Shown: piece by piece, positions 22,200 through 33,765 of the stretch
Layout of the letters: each line of letters begins with the position of its first letter
Numbering within the stretch: position 1 is the first letter of the stretch
From: Rhipicephalus microplus
Lineage: Eukaryota; Arthropoda; Arachnida; Ixodida; Ixodidae
Direction of reading: 5' to 3'
NCBI RefSeq assembly: GCF_043290135.1
Contig: NW_027464589.1
Span: forward strand, 501,001-565,000
Length of the DNA stretch: 64,000 nt
Translations under genes and position numbers: made by a program
Notes under the pieces: generated by a model
Told to the model about the DNA's origin: nothing
The model's database searches: none
Seen by the model: only the letters and a program-made list of their open reading frames with translations

Positions 22200-22921
22200 G
22201 AATGCATTGCGAAGTATTGTCTGTATAAGGCTTTATTGTATAGTCTCCATTAAAATTCTTGAGACATCTGTCGGCTCGACAATGCTTAGATTCTCACAAC
22301 TTTCTTGCCACAAAAACCTTGCCCCTGTTTGTCCACACAAATTTCCGGTTTGTTTCTCGATAATTAGCAACTTCTGAGCCGAGCAGCAGCCTTGCGTATT
22401 TGGTTAACCTCCCAATCATCTATAAGGGTTGATTTGATTTGAAACCTATATCTTTGGCAGACGTTCTTTGCTTTCGTGCTTTGAATAAGATAGTGTTTCT
22501 TTTGTCACGTCGGAAGAAACGAACAATTGCACTCTTGTCTCCAGATATGCCAGAAGGTCTTCGATGACACGTGTCCATGTCTCATGGCAATATTTCTTCT
22601 CAAATGGCATCACGAAGCATCTTTACAATTTTCATAGGGTCATCACTAGGCGCACCTTGAATTTCCAAGTTATTTTATGAGTTACTGCTCGAGCTCTTCA
22701 ACCTTACGTTGCAATTTCTTGTTTTCTGTTTCTTGTTCCCCTGTGTTCTGTTTGTTGTAGCTCTTCACAGGGCAACTTAATTTCATCGAACAGTTGTCGC
22801 ACATTGTCATATACGTCGGTACAAAATTTTATACTTTCTCGCATATTTCAACGTTCGGTCGCATCTCACGGCAGAAATCATAGAAAGGTTTATTCTCTGT
22901 TGCCCTAATGAAAACAGCCAT
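22200..22921 (-). pseudogene. CR1-like LINE ORF1
   Basis: It starts at the ATG at 22919-22921 (MAVFIRATENKPFYDFC) and soon meets a stop. Later pieces show a Gln/Glu/Lys-rich coiled-coil-like segment (KKLQRKVEELEQ, about 22690) and a basic C-terminal part (KKHYLIQSTKAKNVCQRYRF; RNKPEICVDKQGQGF) resembling the RNA-binding end of CR1/L2 ORF1 proteins. The assignment is supported mainly by position and composition. Confidence 0.45.
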
Positions 22922-23010
22922 CTTCGCACATATCAACACAGTCCTACAGCTTGAAAGCAGTGCAGTGTATACCGAGAGTAAAATAAAGGAGAGGCTCTCA
23001 ACTGCGTAAC

Positions 23011-23785
23011 TGAACAAATATAGGTGCTACGAAGACCAAGAGCACTGCTGCCAAACTTAGGGGGTCGACACGAGAGAGCCTGCTTTTGTAGTTTTTCCAG
23101 ATGACGTCTCTGCCGAGTCCTCGCGCATGCGCAGAGCCCCAGCAGCGGGTCTTGGTTCAAGCCCGACTGAATCATTGCAGATTTCCGTGTATACCACATA
23201 CAAAGCAGAGGGTATGCGGATCTATTCGGTCAGGGCGAGGTGTGATGCCAATATCGAAGACCAGCGTTACCGACGCGCTCTGCGTAAATAAATCAATATA
23301 AGTGCTGCGAACAGCGAGAGAAAGGCTGACAAATCAGGGGGGCGATACAGGTAAGCCCTCTTTGTAGATTTTCTGGATAACGTTGCTGTCGAGGGCTCGT
23401 GCAGGCACCGAGCTTGAACAGTATCTTGATCCAAGTCCAGCCGAGATATTAAAGATTCCCAGGTATACCACGTACACTGCTGAGGGTAGGCGTATCTTTT
23501 CGGTCAGGGCAATGTCCGACGCTGGTTTCAGTGGACAGCGTCGCCCAGTTGCTCTGCGAAATTGAACAAATATAGGTGCTGCGAAGACCAAGAACGACGC
23601 TGCCAAACAGAGGGGGGAGACACAGGAAGGCCAGCTTTTGTAGTTTTTCCAGATGACGTCGCTGCTGAGTCCTCGCGCAGGTGTAGAGCCCCAACAGTGA
23701 ATCTTTATCAGAGCCTGCTCGACATATTGCAGATTTCGGTGTATACCACGTCGACAGCTGAGGGTAGGCGTAGCTTACAGTTGGC
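23011..23785 (-). promoter_or_regulatory. ~276-bp tandem monomers upstream of LINE ORF1
   Basis: The marker ata(a/t)aggtgct recurs at about 23022, 23300 and 23574, with steps of 278 and 274 bp. Each unit also repeats the segments tttgtag(t/a)ttttc and accac(a/g)tac with c(t/g)gagggta. The array sits just upstream of ORF1 in the LINE sense. It resembles the monomeric 5' promoters known from some LINEs; promoter activity is inference. Confidence 0.6.
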
Positions 23786-24135
23786 TCTTACTAGGTCTTG
23801 CCACCACGTTCTTGATGAAAGTTTCAGGAAGCAAATAACCAGGCTCGTGTTTGCGGGTTTTCCTTTGTTGGTGTTAATGACAGTGTGTGAAGCTTTACTG
23901 AGAAAATCTCAACATGATGCCACCGGCTATTTCGGCACAAAGGAAAAAACACAGACGAAGCGACCTGATGTCATTCCGTATGTGCACAGAGTGGCTCATT
24001 TATTGAAGCATGTCGCCTCTCGTTTTGAAGTCTCTGCCGTGTTCTTGGCCCCTCGTGGGCTTTCGCGCATTTGTGCTCGTTCGTAGGGCGTACGAAGTGC
24101 TCATTGTTTAAAGAAGCACGAAAGGAAGTTTTTGA

Positions 24136-24374
24136 TTGATTGATTTGTGGGGTTTAACGTCCCAAAACCACTATATGATTATGAGAGACGCCGTAGTGGA
24201 GGGCTCCGGAAATTTAGACCACCTGGGGTTCTTTAACGTGCACCCAAATCTGAGCACACGGGCCTACAACATTTCCGCCTCCATCGGAAATGCAGCCGCC
24301 GCAGCCGGGATTCGAACCCGCGCCCTGCGGGTCAGCAGCCGAGTACCTTAGCCACTAGACCACCGCGGCGGGGC
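24136..24374 (-). repeat. Ruka-like SINE with 15-bp target duplication
   Basis: A complete reverse-strand copy with intact A and B boxes. The target aaaggaagtttttga is at 24121-24135 and 24379-24393. A 71-codon frame inside it is a SINE artefact. Confidence 0.93.
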
Positions 24375-24394
24375 AAAAAAAGGAAGTTTTTGAA

Positions 24395-24890
24395 TTGTTT
24401 GGTAGGCATTGTCTACTTTATCCTGCTCAGCTGTCACAAGGTGTACATTAGCCAGTTGGACCGTTTTATAAACGATCGCTTAAGGGAACATGCACTGTCA
24501 ATGAGAAACGGCACGGGTTTGCATTTGCCGCATAATTGTAAGAAATGCTTATGTGAACCGCAACTGCAACGTACGAGAACATTGTTATGAAGCAAAGACA
24601 ACGTGGCATGTGAATTGGCAGAAGCGATGTTTATTAGACAATTTGGCGAACAACCCTAATGAAAAAACGTTCACCATAGGAATGGTGGATTCCACCAGCA
24701 TCCATTTTGGTGGATTATGGCGATGGAAATGGTAGCACTTGGTGTGTGGTGGCTATGGTGGAGCGGATGGTGGATGGTGCGCTCCAGCCGGCAATGTTGG
24801 AGCGCGAAGCAGACTGAGAACCACCGTGACGAGCTGCCTTTAAAGAAATAATAAAATTGTATAAAAAAGAATGTAGCAAGGATGCGTAAA
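24395..24890. other. No gene seen; TGG-rich stretch
   Basis: No supported gene. At 24680-24780 there is an imperfect ggtggatt/ggtggctatggtgg low-complexity stretch; a similar CCACCAT-rich stretch, reverse complemented, occurs at 29970-30110. Confidence 0.4.
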
Positions 24891-24894
24891 AAAC

Positions 24895-24985
24895 ACTCGC
24901 CAGCGTGGCATCGAACCTGGCACCTCTGAATTTCGTACTGAGTACACTAACCACTGCACCAAGCTGACAGGTGGCGGTGCGGCTT
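24895..24985 (-). repeat. Second tRNA-derived SINE fragment
   Basis: The reverse strand shows an A box TGGTGCAGTGG (24951-24961) and a B box GGTTCGATGCC (24908-24918), 33 bp apart as in tRNA genes, with a tRNA-like body unlike Ruka. No intact cloverleaf, so it is not called as a tRNA gene. Confidence 0.6.
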
Positions 24986-25192
24986 TTAAAGAAATAGTGA
25001 ACCCATAAAGTTACTGTTTAACTTCAGTTCTCTTTGTCGTTTATTTGGGTGGGACGAGATCTGCACCTGCTACAAAAATTTGCACATTTGATAAACACGA
25101 ACAACTACTGCTTGTAACGATTGCCACTGAGATAATGGCAAGAGCGCTATGTTGTTGTTACTATTTACAACCGCGAGAAAAAAAACAACTCA

Positions 25193-25594
25193 GTGGACAG
25201 AGGAGCAGGTAGAGTTTATCGGCGGTTACTGCTAAGTTTGATTCCAGTACGAAGATTCCAGCACAAATATTTCAGCACAAAGATTGATTCCAGAGGCTGG
25301 AAACTTGCTGAGCTCGCCTCACGCCACAAACTTAACGTTATGACTGACGGCAGTCCAATGTATTTGCGTGGTTTGAGATATAGTAGCTGCTTGGATCTTG
25401 CATTGGTGTCACGGCAATTCACCCAACAAGTGCGATGGTTCACTGATATTGTGACTCACGGCAGTGATCATATTCCAACGTATCTGAAGGTCCAGGTTTT
25501 GCAACTTCCTCCTCATAAACTAACAGAAGAGCTAATTGGACAAAATACAAGACAACGGTGGGAGGCATGCGATGACATCGCGTGCGGCCTCTAG
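25193..25594 (+). pseudogene. I-like LINE endonuclease, C-terminal half
   Basis: An open frame of 133 codons contains SRGWKLAELASRHKL, SCLDLALVSRQF and THGSDHIPTYL. The last holds the Ser-Asp-His catalytic block of APE-type endonucleases and the second the SxLDL block. The first catalytic half is absent through 5' truncation. Confidence 0.8.
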
Positions 25595-25600
25595 GAGGTA

Positions 25601-26396
25601 ATGAAAAAATGTTATGAAGAGGTTACGTGCGCCTTTGAATACATATCAAAGCACACAGAATTTGATATAAAACTTGAACGACTACGAACGATTCGTAGGC
25701 GGGCGGAGAGGAGGTACAGGTGCACTGATTTGATCCATCACCTCAGAGACGCTCGACGTCTACAAAAGAAAGTCCCACGTCGAATAGGCAAGCTGGAGGA
25801 CCAACGGTGGAAGAAATTTTGTGAATCACTCGATCCTCGCAAGCCTATGTCCCATATATGGAAGACGGTGCGTGGCCTTGGCTCGACTCCACAACAACAT
25901 CCATTCAGCACATTGGCTCTCCATCAAGGCCGCCTGCAGGTTGACGTTGTTGAAGATTTCTGCGTGAGGATTGCGGGCCATTTGGTTACCATAAGTGACG
26001 AAGTTCTCGGAGATGTTCCTGTAGCACGAGTTTCTGAACTGAATATGCTTTGCTCACTCGAGGAACTGGATGCAGCTCTAGCCCCCTGCAGACGCTCATC
26101 GTCACCTGTGCTGGACGGTATTACATACTCTGCTTTATGCCATCTTGGAAGACGTGGCCGAGACCAGCTACTAAAACGCTAAAACCAGTCATGTAACAAT
26201 AGCGTCGTTCCAGAAAGGTGGAAATCCAGGCGCTTGGTACCAATCCTCCAACCTGGAAAGTCACCGCTTGATATGGCATCATATCGACCCATTGCGCTAT
26301 CCAGCTGCGTGGGGAAAATAACGAAAAGATTGGTTCTGACACGCCTCGAGTGGTACCTTGAACGCTATAATATATACCCCGAGGCTATGGCTTTTT
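25601..26396 (+). pseudogene. I-like LINE linker and first RT blocks
   Basis: The frame at 25601-26182 is basic and holds the inter-domain linker with PRKPMSHIWKTVRGLG and SPVLDGITYSALCHLG (the GPDGI-type block). After a stop, VPERWKSRRLVPILQPGK and SYRPIALSSCVGKITKRLV follow (26210-26330). The RT is then cut at 26396 by the inserted TIR element. Confidence 0.8.
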
Positions 26397-26888
26397 AGGG
26401 GCGAAGATCCTTAGGGCGTGGGCTGTGCGTCCCCTGTAGCTTGTATGTAGCCACCTCTAGTTTAGTTCTTGCAGTGTTCACTAGATGGCGGTACCGTCCC
26501 CTGTTTGTAACCACCTCTAGTTTAGTTCTTGCAGTGTTCACTAGATGGCGGTATCGTCTCCTGTATGTAGCCACGTCTCGTTTAGTTCTTGTAGTGTTTA
26601 CTAGATGGTGGTACTTGTAGCTGATGATGAAAAGATGCAAGATGTTATAAACTAGAAAGCGGTACTTGTAGTTGATGAAAGACGCGAGATCTTATAAAAT
26701 AGGAATGATGTCACATATGGCGCGTGTCATTGGTTGAAGGCAATCGTTCGATTTAGTGCGGTGACGTACGCTAGGGGGAGCGATGTAATAAAATCGAGTG
26801 GGCAAAATGTACAGAGGATTCATGGTTTCCGAGGTTTACCTCCGGAGCTTCGCCCACTCATCATCATTCACTTCGTGGATATGGCGGA
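26397..26888. mobile_element. Non-autonomous TIR element (MITE-like) with 60-bp internal repeats
   Basis: The left end aggggcgaagatcc and the right end gagcttcgccc (about 26846-26855) are inverted repeats. Inside, a 60-bp unit (marker ccacctctag) occurs at 26451, 26511 and 26571. No transposase is encoded. The exact right border is uncertain (26855 to 26888), so the target duplication is not fixed. It interrupts LINE RT coding sequence, which resumes at about 26888. Confidence 0.7.
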
Positions 26889-28090
26889 ATTTTTTTCAAA
26901 GAGGCGGCTCTTCTATTGATAATGTCATTGACCTCGTAACCTCTTTGCAACAACAGAAATACCTCAAGCGCATCTCGGTTGCAATGTTTCTTGATGTGAA
27001 AGGTGCATACGACAACGTAACGCATGATGCCATCCTAGATGCCTTGGCGAACATTGGAATCGGTGGAGAAATGTTTCGATAGATTCGGAGCTACTTACAG
27101 AGGAGGTCCTTCTTCGTGCTTACTGCGGAAGACCGCAACGTTGATCATTACGCCACTCGTGGCGTTCCACAAGGCGGGGTTCTCAGCCTTACGCTGTTTA
27201 ACCTCACGATCATTGGCCTTTTATAAAGTCTACCTCGATCAGTCAATATATCTACATACGCTGATGATATATGTATCTGGGCTTCAGCAGTGACACGACG
27301 CCAGGTACGCGCACAGCTCCAAAAAGCAGCGAGAATAACGTCGACGTACCTCCATGCTCGAGGCCTCACTATTTCCACTGAGAAGTGCGCCTTAGCCCCT
27401 TTTAACCGCAAGCCCATGATCTATTATTCTGTTTCCATCAACAACTTGAACCTTTCGTATACGAGACTTCCCCAATTCCTGGGCGTCACCATTGACAGAG
27501 ATCTCTAGTGGAGGGTTCACATCTCGCACTTGAAGAAGAGGCTCAGCTCTATCACACACGTGATGAAATTTCTCGCTGATAAAACGTGGGGCAGATCAAT
27601 GTCATCTGTGATTCAGCTGTACAGAGCGCTCTCCTTGGGATATTAGCGGTATAGCACTCCCGTGCTTTCCAACGCCGGAAAAACTAACATCAGGGTCCTG
27701 CAAAGAATTCAAGGCCAAGTCCTCCACACATGCTTGGGTCTACCTCGGTGCGTAATACGTTAGCGAAAATTGGTCCATCCGATCACGACATATATAACTG
27801 TCGACACACTCCGGACACATATCAGTTACACATCCAGAGTGCCTAACCACCACCTTGCTAGCTCTCCAATAGAAAGACCAAAGGCAGCGTTTTCCAAAGT
27901 TGTTGCGGCTAACCAGAATTCTATCTCGTGGAGATTCTCCCTCGCAACCATACAACTATCTCCGGAGTGGTGCTTGAAAAGACTGACTGTGAGCATTGAA
28001 GTGCCGGTGAGATCTAAAAAGGCAAGCCTGTCATTTGCAGCCCTCAAGCAGATCTCACTGGACCTTTTGCATTTGTCGTATGCTAACTGA
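26888..28090 (+). pseudogene. I-like LINE RT palm, thumb and post-RT region
   Basis: After the insertion, blocks in order are FFQRGGSSIDNVIDLV, VAMFLDVKGAYDNVTHDA (motif A Asp present), YATRGVPQGGVLSLTLFNL, STYADDICIWAS (motif C Asp-Asp intact), LTISTEKCALAPFNRKP and LPQFLGVTIDRDL. Stops occur near 27080, 27224, 27507 and 27643. The thumb region continues to about 27750 in other frames. Confidence 0.85.
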
Positions 28091-28945
28091 ATTCATGTTT
28101 AGACGGATGGTTCGGTCTCGGGAAGTTCGACAGGTGCCTTTGTCATACCATCTCGATCAATCACCGTCAAATTCAAGACATCACACGTCATGACATCTAC
28201 GGGATCCGAGGTCGCCGCTCTTTGAGCCGCTGTAAAGTTTGTTACGCAAGAATCCCCTAGTAGATTGGCCATTTTCTGCGACTCCAAGGCAGCCCTTCAA
28301 TGCGTGTGGTCTACGACCACCAGATGGTGTATCGTATTATTAAAATTTGTAATCCCGTGGCTGATCAAGGACACAACATCGCTTTACAATGGTTGCCGGG
28401 CCATTGTGGTATCAGTGGTAACCACCTCGCCGACGACGCTGCCTGATGTGCCCACGATGGAGTTCCCACACAGTTAATACCCTTGTCAAGAGTAGACGCA
28501 GCTAGAGAATTCGTCACATCGCGCATAATGCCACGCTCGCGCACTGGAATCCTCCACTTAAATCCAATATTGCCCTAAGAATCTTAAGTCATTACTCCAG
28601 AAACAACTGACATCCAACAATTCTCGACGTGACGCTAATGCTGTGCCGGCTGTAAACAGGGGTAGCGTTTACTAAGTCATTCAGCCATCGCAGTGGCATG
28701 GCAGATTCATCCATGTGTGAAAGCTGCAACTGTATAGAGACTATTGAACATTTCTTGTGCCACTGTGCCCGATTTGATGAAGATCGCCGGGCTCTCCAGT
28801 GTGCCTTGAATAGACTCGATGACCGGCCACTTAATAAAGCAAAGATCTTAGGAGCCTGGTCATGCAGCACATCATCACAGAAAGCCACACGAGCCCTCCT
28901 GAGATACTTGACAGCAAATTCATTGAGGGACCACCTGTGAAACTC
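28090..28945 (+). pseudogene. I-like LINE RNase H and C-terminal Cys/His motif
   Basis: RNase H blocks in different frames are TDGSVSGSSTGAFV (28099), STGSEVAAL (28197), LAIFCDSKAALQC (28265), ALQWLPGHCGISGNHLADDA (28384). The C-terminal frame at 28698-28940 carries MCESCNCIETIEHFLCHCARF, a Cys-rich motif seen at the ends of tick I-like LINEs. All four acidic positions of RNase H can be found. Confidence 0.8.
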
Positions 28946-29099
28946 GGCATTGTGTGTGTGATGTGACATGTGTTTATCCTTCTCTCTCTTTTTTACTCCC
29001 TTCTCCCCCTAGCCATGTGTAGGGTGGCAAACTTGACACATAGTCTATTTAACCTCCCTACCTTTCCTACATTCCTTCTCTCTCCCTCTCTCTGTACTG

Positions 29100-29860
29100 C
29101 CAAGTTTTTTATTCGTTTCTCGCTCCTTCCAAATGGCGGTATCAGTTCAGGCTTTATAACGCTTCTATGCTCATTCGATAGATAAGCCCACACAATTGAT
29201 TTTTGTGTTTTTCGCACAACACACACCGCAGTCGTGCCAGCGCACCACTGTTGCTCTGTCGTTAGGAACAGCTACATAACGGCTAGTCCGAAACGAATGC
29301 AGTGCGCCAGAAACATTATGCTATTATATTGGTTCAGTAAGCATACGAATTGACGGGTCTATGTTTTCGCATAAGAGCCAGCGAAGCGCCGGCGAGTGCG
29401 ACCGGCGGCTGTCGGTGAGGCGAGGAGGCCGCACTTCCTTTGGTGGAAGTGCTGCAAGCGCGTGGCATTGATGTTTGTCGCTTCTTGCGCGGACACTGTG
29501 TTCTGCTCTAACACTGAAAGGGGCAATTGTGAACTGGAGACCATTTTATTGTCGACAACTGCTCACCGATGTAAAACATTTATTGTCATGTTCACAGTGA
29601 CAACTCTAGTCTTCTAAACATCACAACAAAGAAACACATCGCGGATGTCAAACTGATGTAAGTACGTGAGCGTAATGTAAACATATTGACGGTCGCATAT
29701 TCTATGCTCCACAAAAATTGAAGCGTTGTTGACACCACAGGAATAAAAAAACTTACTAGAAAGCATAATGAGCAGCGTTGGTTTCTTTTGACTGTAAACA
29801 TATACCTGTGCACATTCAAAAATGAAACACTACAAATAAGCGATTTCACATGTATACTCT
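29100..29860. other. No recognisable feature
   Basis: No supported gene or repeat. A GC-rich part at 29380-29470 is the only compositional change. Confidence 0.4.
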
Positions 29861-31980
29861 TCTGTGCTTTTCATCATGCCACCGTCATCTACCTTGCTCA
29901 CGAAGCATTCCACCAAACACGTTTTGCTTTGCCACAATGAGCCGGCATTTTCCACCGTCAAAACCATTGGCTCGCCACCACCACCACCATCTGCCACCAT
30001 TTTTTTCACTCTCGCTGCCATCAGCCATTATGCCCACTACAGTTTCCACCATATCCACTAATTTTGTCACCATATCCACTGTTCTTTCAACCATATCAAA
30101 CAACGATTCCAGCATCCACCAACCCAGGATTTTCAAAAGGGTATGTATCAGTGTTTCATCTCTGTCATTGTATGATAATGAACTTGATTTTCGATCTGAT
30201 AGATTGTGATTATAGTAGGTTGGTCTCTTCTTGTGGTTGCACGGAAGCGTGAGGGTTTTATAAGACGAGCATCGGTTCAATAAAAGTCAGTTGCGAGTGC
30301 GCGCTTTTCCGACTCTCTTCTTTCGTCTTTTGAGTTTGCGCCAACAATGTTCTGCACAGTTACACACCAACTTGCCCGACAGCATACGTTACTGAGACCA
30401 TGGAACACTTAGAGAACACATAGTATACAATGGTCGCCCCCCCCCCCCCCCGAGAAATGCCACCTTTTAAACTGTTCTGACTTTCAAAAAGACCTGCATA
30501 GTCGCAACAATGTGATGGCCGTTTAGGTGCAACACTGTGGTAATATTTGGAGCCATTGACCGCCATCACCAGTATTAGGCCAATAAAAAAACTGAAGTTA
30601 CAGCAAAGCATGCTAGGAACAAAGAAAGCGGGAACATGATTCTTGTCATGATTACGTGGCAGCTTGTTATTAAGTTTTAAAAACTTGATCTTTTTGAACA
30701 AAACATAAAAAATAAACTCGTTTTTGTCTTTAAACTTCATGTGTTGATGTAATTTTTTGTTTATTTTGGCCAGTTAAGAGAGCAACATGAAAAATTTGGT
30801 AGATCCCACATACCACGAGAATCATATGTTATCCAAAACATTTCGAAGGAGAGTGACTATGCTGTAGTTTTTTATGCTGCGAAACATAAAAAGGGATGCT
30901 AAGAATATGTACAAATGTTGTACGCAGACACAGTTGCAAGTATTTTATATAACCAGTTGTTTGTAGTGGCGTAACGACGCCGACCACAACGTTAGTATAA
31001 CCAAAACCTGAAGCGATTAGCTGATATGTGTCACTTGTGCTTTCAAAGACAGTAGTTCTGGCTAGTGCAACGCAGACTAACATCAAAGGATGGCGCTCAA
31101 CTCCAAATGATGTCAAAACGACATGACGACTTGATCATTGGAGTACATGGGTAATGTTTAAGTTTACACAATTGGGTAGCCACCAACACTATTGACGCTG
31201 CGCTCACTTTACGACTGCGCAGGTTTTTTTTTCTAAAGCTGTTTAGAGATCTGGTGTGGTTCTATGATGGAATGCTCGAAAGGCCTTCTGAATAACCAAT
31301 ATTTGTTCTCGCATGACCAATATTTGTTGAATAACCAATATTTGTTCTGTCAATGACCTGTCTCTTATTACCTGCCTACCACGACCCATGATTAAAAGTG
31401 TGGACCACACGTGTCTCGAAGAAAAGTTTTGACGACGTACGTGACGTCCCGTTATTCACATCATGGTCAGCCACATATATTCATTTGTTAAACCCTCTTA
31501 TCTTTCCGTAGTAACTTCAGTTTACCGCAAGTCAAGGAGGCAATCATGAGAGCATACAGACGTAGGCAGATACACAGATTGCCTGCTGTTCACAAAGAAA
31601 TATTTCTAATATAAAACGAAAGGTAAGTTTTCCCCTAAATATACCAAACATAATTACGAAGCTACCAAACTCTAATGAGGTATGCAGGCGAAATATTTTC
31701 ATTGTTTAGGAAGTTTTGTATAGAAATTAACGACAAAACGTGCATGCCTTGCTGAAAAATTGCGAAACGTCTCGACATCTGGAACAGAACCATTAGTTTA
31801 GTTTTACTGCAAGAAGAGGGGGACGCACAAGTTCGAACAAACTCAAACAATTTTCAAGCACTAAAGAAAGAATGCATGTTACAGAAGCCTTAAAGTAAAT
31901 GGGGCATAGGGTCTACCCTCTGCCCATAAGATATGTATAATGTCGCTCGTCATGTGCTCTATATCATGTGCTCTATATTG
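29861..31980. other. No gene recognised; small low-complexity tracts
   Basis: Holds a CCACCAT-rich stretch (29970-30110), a run of 15 C (30437-30451) and three copies of accaatatttgtt (31296-31342). Open frames up to about 130 codons on the minus strand (29885-30280, 30360-30740, 30829-31116) have no recognisable motifs and I do not call them genes. Confidence 0.4.
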
Positions 31981-32100
31981 CGACCACCTGGGGTTCTTTG
32001 ACGTGCACCCAATTATGAGCACATGGGCCTACAGCATTTTTGCCTCCACCAAAAATGCAGCCACCGCAGCCGGGATTCAATTCCAAGTCCTGCGGGGGAT
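31981..32100 (-). repeat. Diverged Ruka-like SINE fragment
   Basis: The block gaccacctggggttcttt through cagccgggattcaa is recognisable on the reverse strand, with many changes. The tRNA-like head is lost after the B-box region. Confidence 0.75.
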
Positions 32101-32149
32101 CGAGTGTGAATTGAGCCCAGGCTGTTTACGTGGATAGCAGGCGTTCTAC

Positions 32150-32946
32150 CACACACCCACGCGTATGCTTAGGAGTACATCAAAAATTACTTCCTCTGCT
32201 TGGAAATACAGTGAAAATAACTCTGTTCGTAAACACACGTGTCTTTGGGGGTGGGTGTGCAATCGTACTTTGATAGAGGAGAAAAAAAAGTTTACTTTAG
32301 TGTTCAAGTAGTTTTAGGCGAATGCATAAGGGACCCTGTGTGTTTTGCTCCAGTAAAATACTTATCTTTCCGTTGCACAATGTTATGATGATCCTCATGT
32401 TGCGGCCCTCAGCTTCTTTATTGACCTTTAAGTTCTGTACCATAGGCTCAGTACACTGTTTTCGACGACTTGAATGATAATTAGGTTCTACTCTACTTCA
32501 TTGCATGCATGAGTTCCATTATTTCACTCAAACCTTTTCCCAGAGGGAATAGTGGAGGAGAGACTTACAAATCAGGCATTCACAATAAATATTTCATCAA
32601 GGGCACCAACATTTTCCCAAGGCACAGGTTTCATCGAAATTTTAAGAATTCTCACTCTCATGATTTCACGCTTGACAAATATCCTGGCTATCTTTAACAT
32701 TTTTTTCAAAGTTGTTTGCCTAGAACTGCAGCTGTTCACGAAGAAATACAGGCCGCACAACTCCCTGCCCAAGAATTTCACATAGTGGGACCAGTTGAAA
32801 CCTTTTTCTAAAACTGTTGAGTACTCTTAGACCTCCCAATTTTCCAACACAAGCGCTGTCCGATGCTCAGCCTACAAAACCTCAGCTCACAAAAGTAATT
32901 AAGCAACTAACTGAAACCACAACGAGAAGTGCGGCAGCTTCGGCTA
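32150..32946. other. Mostly featureless; possible LINE C-terminus near 32690-32830
   Basis: At 32730-32810 the plus strand reads RPHNSLPKNFT then WDQLKPFSKTVEYS, reminiscent of the WNSLP end block of CR1/L2 LINE proteins. The rest shows nothing I can support. Confidence 0.3.
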
Positions 32947-33100
32947 GTTGGTATGACATGACGGTAGTTATAGAGTGAGAACAAAACGACGACACAGAGA
33001 CAAGAAGGACATGAAGGACACATAACGCTCGTGTACTTCGTGTACTTCTTGTCTCTGTGTCGTCGTTCTGTCCTCGCGCTATAACGATCGTCATGCCAAC
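32947..33100. repeat. Imperfect foldback, ~70-bp arms
   Basis: The arms run from gttggtatgacatgac (32947) and back from gtcatgccaac (ending 33100), with several mismatches. The inner parts carry gacgacacagagacaag and its complement. Sequence style resembles the foldback at 10192-10322, but arms are older and longer. Confidence 0.65.
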
Positions 33101-33129
33101 GAGGAGCCTTGCTGTGTGTGTACCTTTGT

Positions 33130-33371
33130 GATGGGAGTACGGTAAAATTTCAGCAAGAAGGATATTGAGATTTTTTCATTGCGACCTCTGTACAGTCTAA
33201 CACAACAGGTGCCTCTCTATATTCTTCGAAGAATTGAGATGGATTGCTTGAAACTTCCTGTTTCATTGACCTTGGAATTGGAGATTGCAGTACTGCTGCA
33301 AGGTTACGGAGTGCAATGTTACGCGAGAAGATTATTCGGCTTACAGATAACAGTTGGCGCCATACACACAA
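33130..33371 (-). pseudogene. Possible DDE transposase relic
   Basis: The minus strand reads PSQFFEEYREAPVVLDCTEVAMKKSQ, resembling the first catalytic Asp region (VxDCTEI) of the DDE_Tnp_4 or Harbinger-type transposases seen in ticks. A stop follows soon after. The remaining catalytic Asp and Glu regions would lie beyond 33130 and I could not find them. The assignment rests on one motif. Confidence 0.4.
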
Positions 33372-33674
33372 AGGATAAACAATTGTTCAAGTGCACAAGA
33401 GCAAGAATGGCTCGTTCAATAGTAGACATTGCAGCTACTGCGTTGGTGATCTTGCCCCCTATATTACTAATAGCTACAAGCGCACTCATTGATGACACAC
33501 CATTGTGAGCAAGCACAGTATAATCTGATGTCAACGTATCCACTAGCCAGAACTCCATCCCTCCAATGGAGTCCACATCGGCCTGGATGCCCTTGTGTTG
33601 TGCTCACAAGTCGGGTACATTCTTCATGCACTGGGAAAGCTAAAGAAGTGCTCTTGGAACCTCCACTGTTGAAA

Positions 33675-33765
33675 CAGCTGTATCAGTTGCACCACTGCAC
33701 AGCTGTAGCAGTTGTAGTAGCTGTAGCAGCTGTAGCAGTTGTAGCAGTTGCAGTAGTTGCACCAT
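33675..33765. repeat. (GTWGYA)n imperfect hexamer repeat
   Basis: Alternating gtagca, gttgta and gtagct units. It creates Val-Ala and Gln-Leu-Leu peptide artefacts on the two strands. Confidence 0.9.

Larger units (their letters stand above)
21467..23785 (-). mobile_element. CR1-like LINE 5' half with monomeric 5' repeats
   Basis: Read on the minus strand, it has three tandem ~276-bp monomers (23785 to 23011), then ORF1 (ATG at 22921) and the start of ORF2 with part of its endonuclease (about 22180 to 21467). The RT half is missing. The order, promoter-like monomers then ORF1 then ORF2, is the layout of a LINE with an internal tandem promoter. The coding parts are full of stops. Confidence 0.65.
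25190..29095 (+). mobile_element. I-like LINE with RNase H, 5'-truncated, split by a TIR element
   Basis: ORF2 can be followed from the second half of the endonuclease (25193) through linker, RT and RNase H to a C-terminal Cys/His motif (28940). The 3' untranslated region ends in a CT-rich tract near 29095. A TIR element (26397-26888) interrupts the RT. Stops and frame changes show it is dead, but protein blocks are well preserved. Confidence 0.85.

Noticed and set aside
24136..24351. 71-codon frame with similar copies at 5276-5491 and 58080-58403
   Set aside because: It lies within the SINE and its similarity comes from the repeat, not from protein conservation.
30437..30451. Poly-C run as a regulatory signal
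   Set aside because: An isolated homopolymer with no supporting context; may be a slippage site.
30829..31116. 95-codon minus-strand frame as a gene
   Set aside because: No motif, no splice or promoter context and no match to known families by eye.
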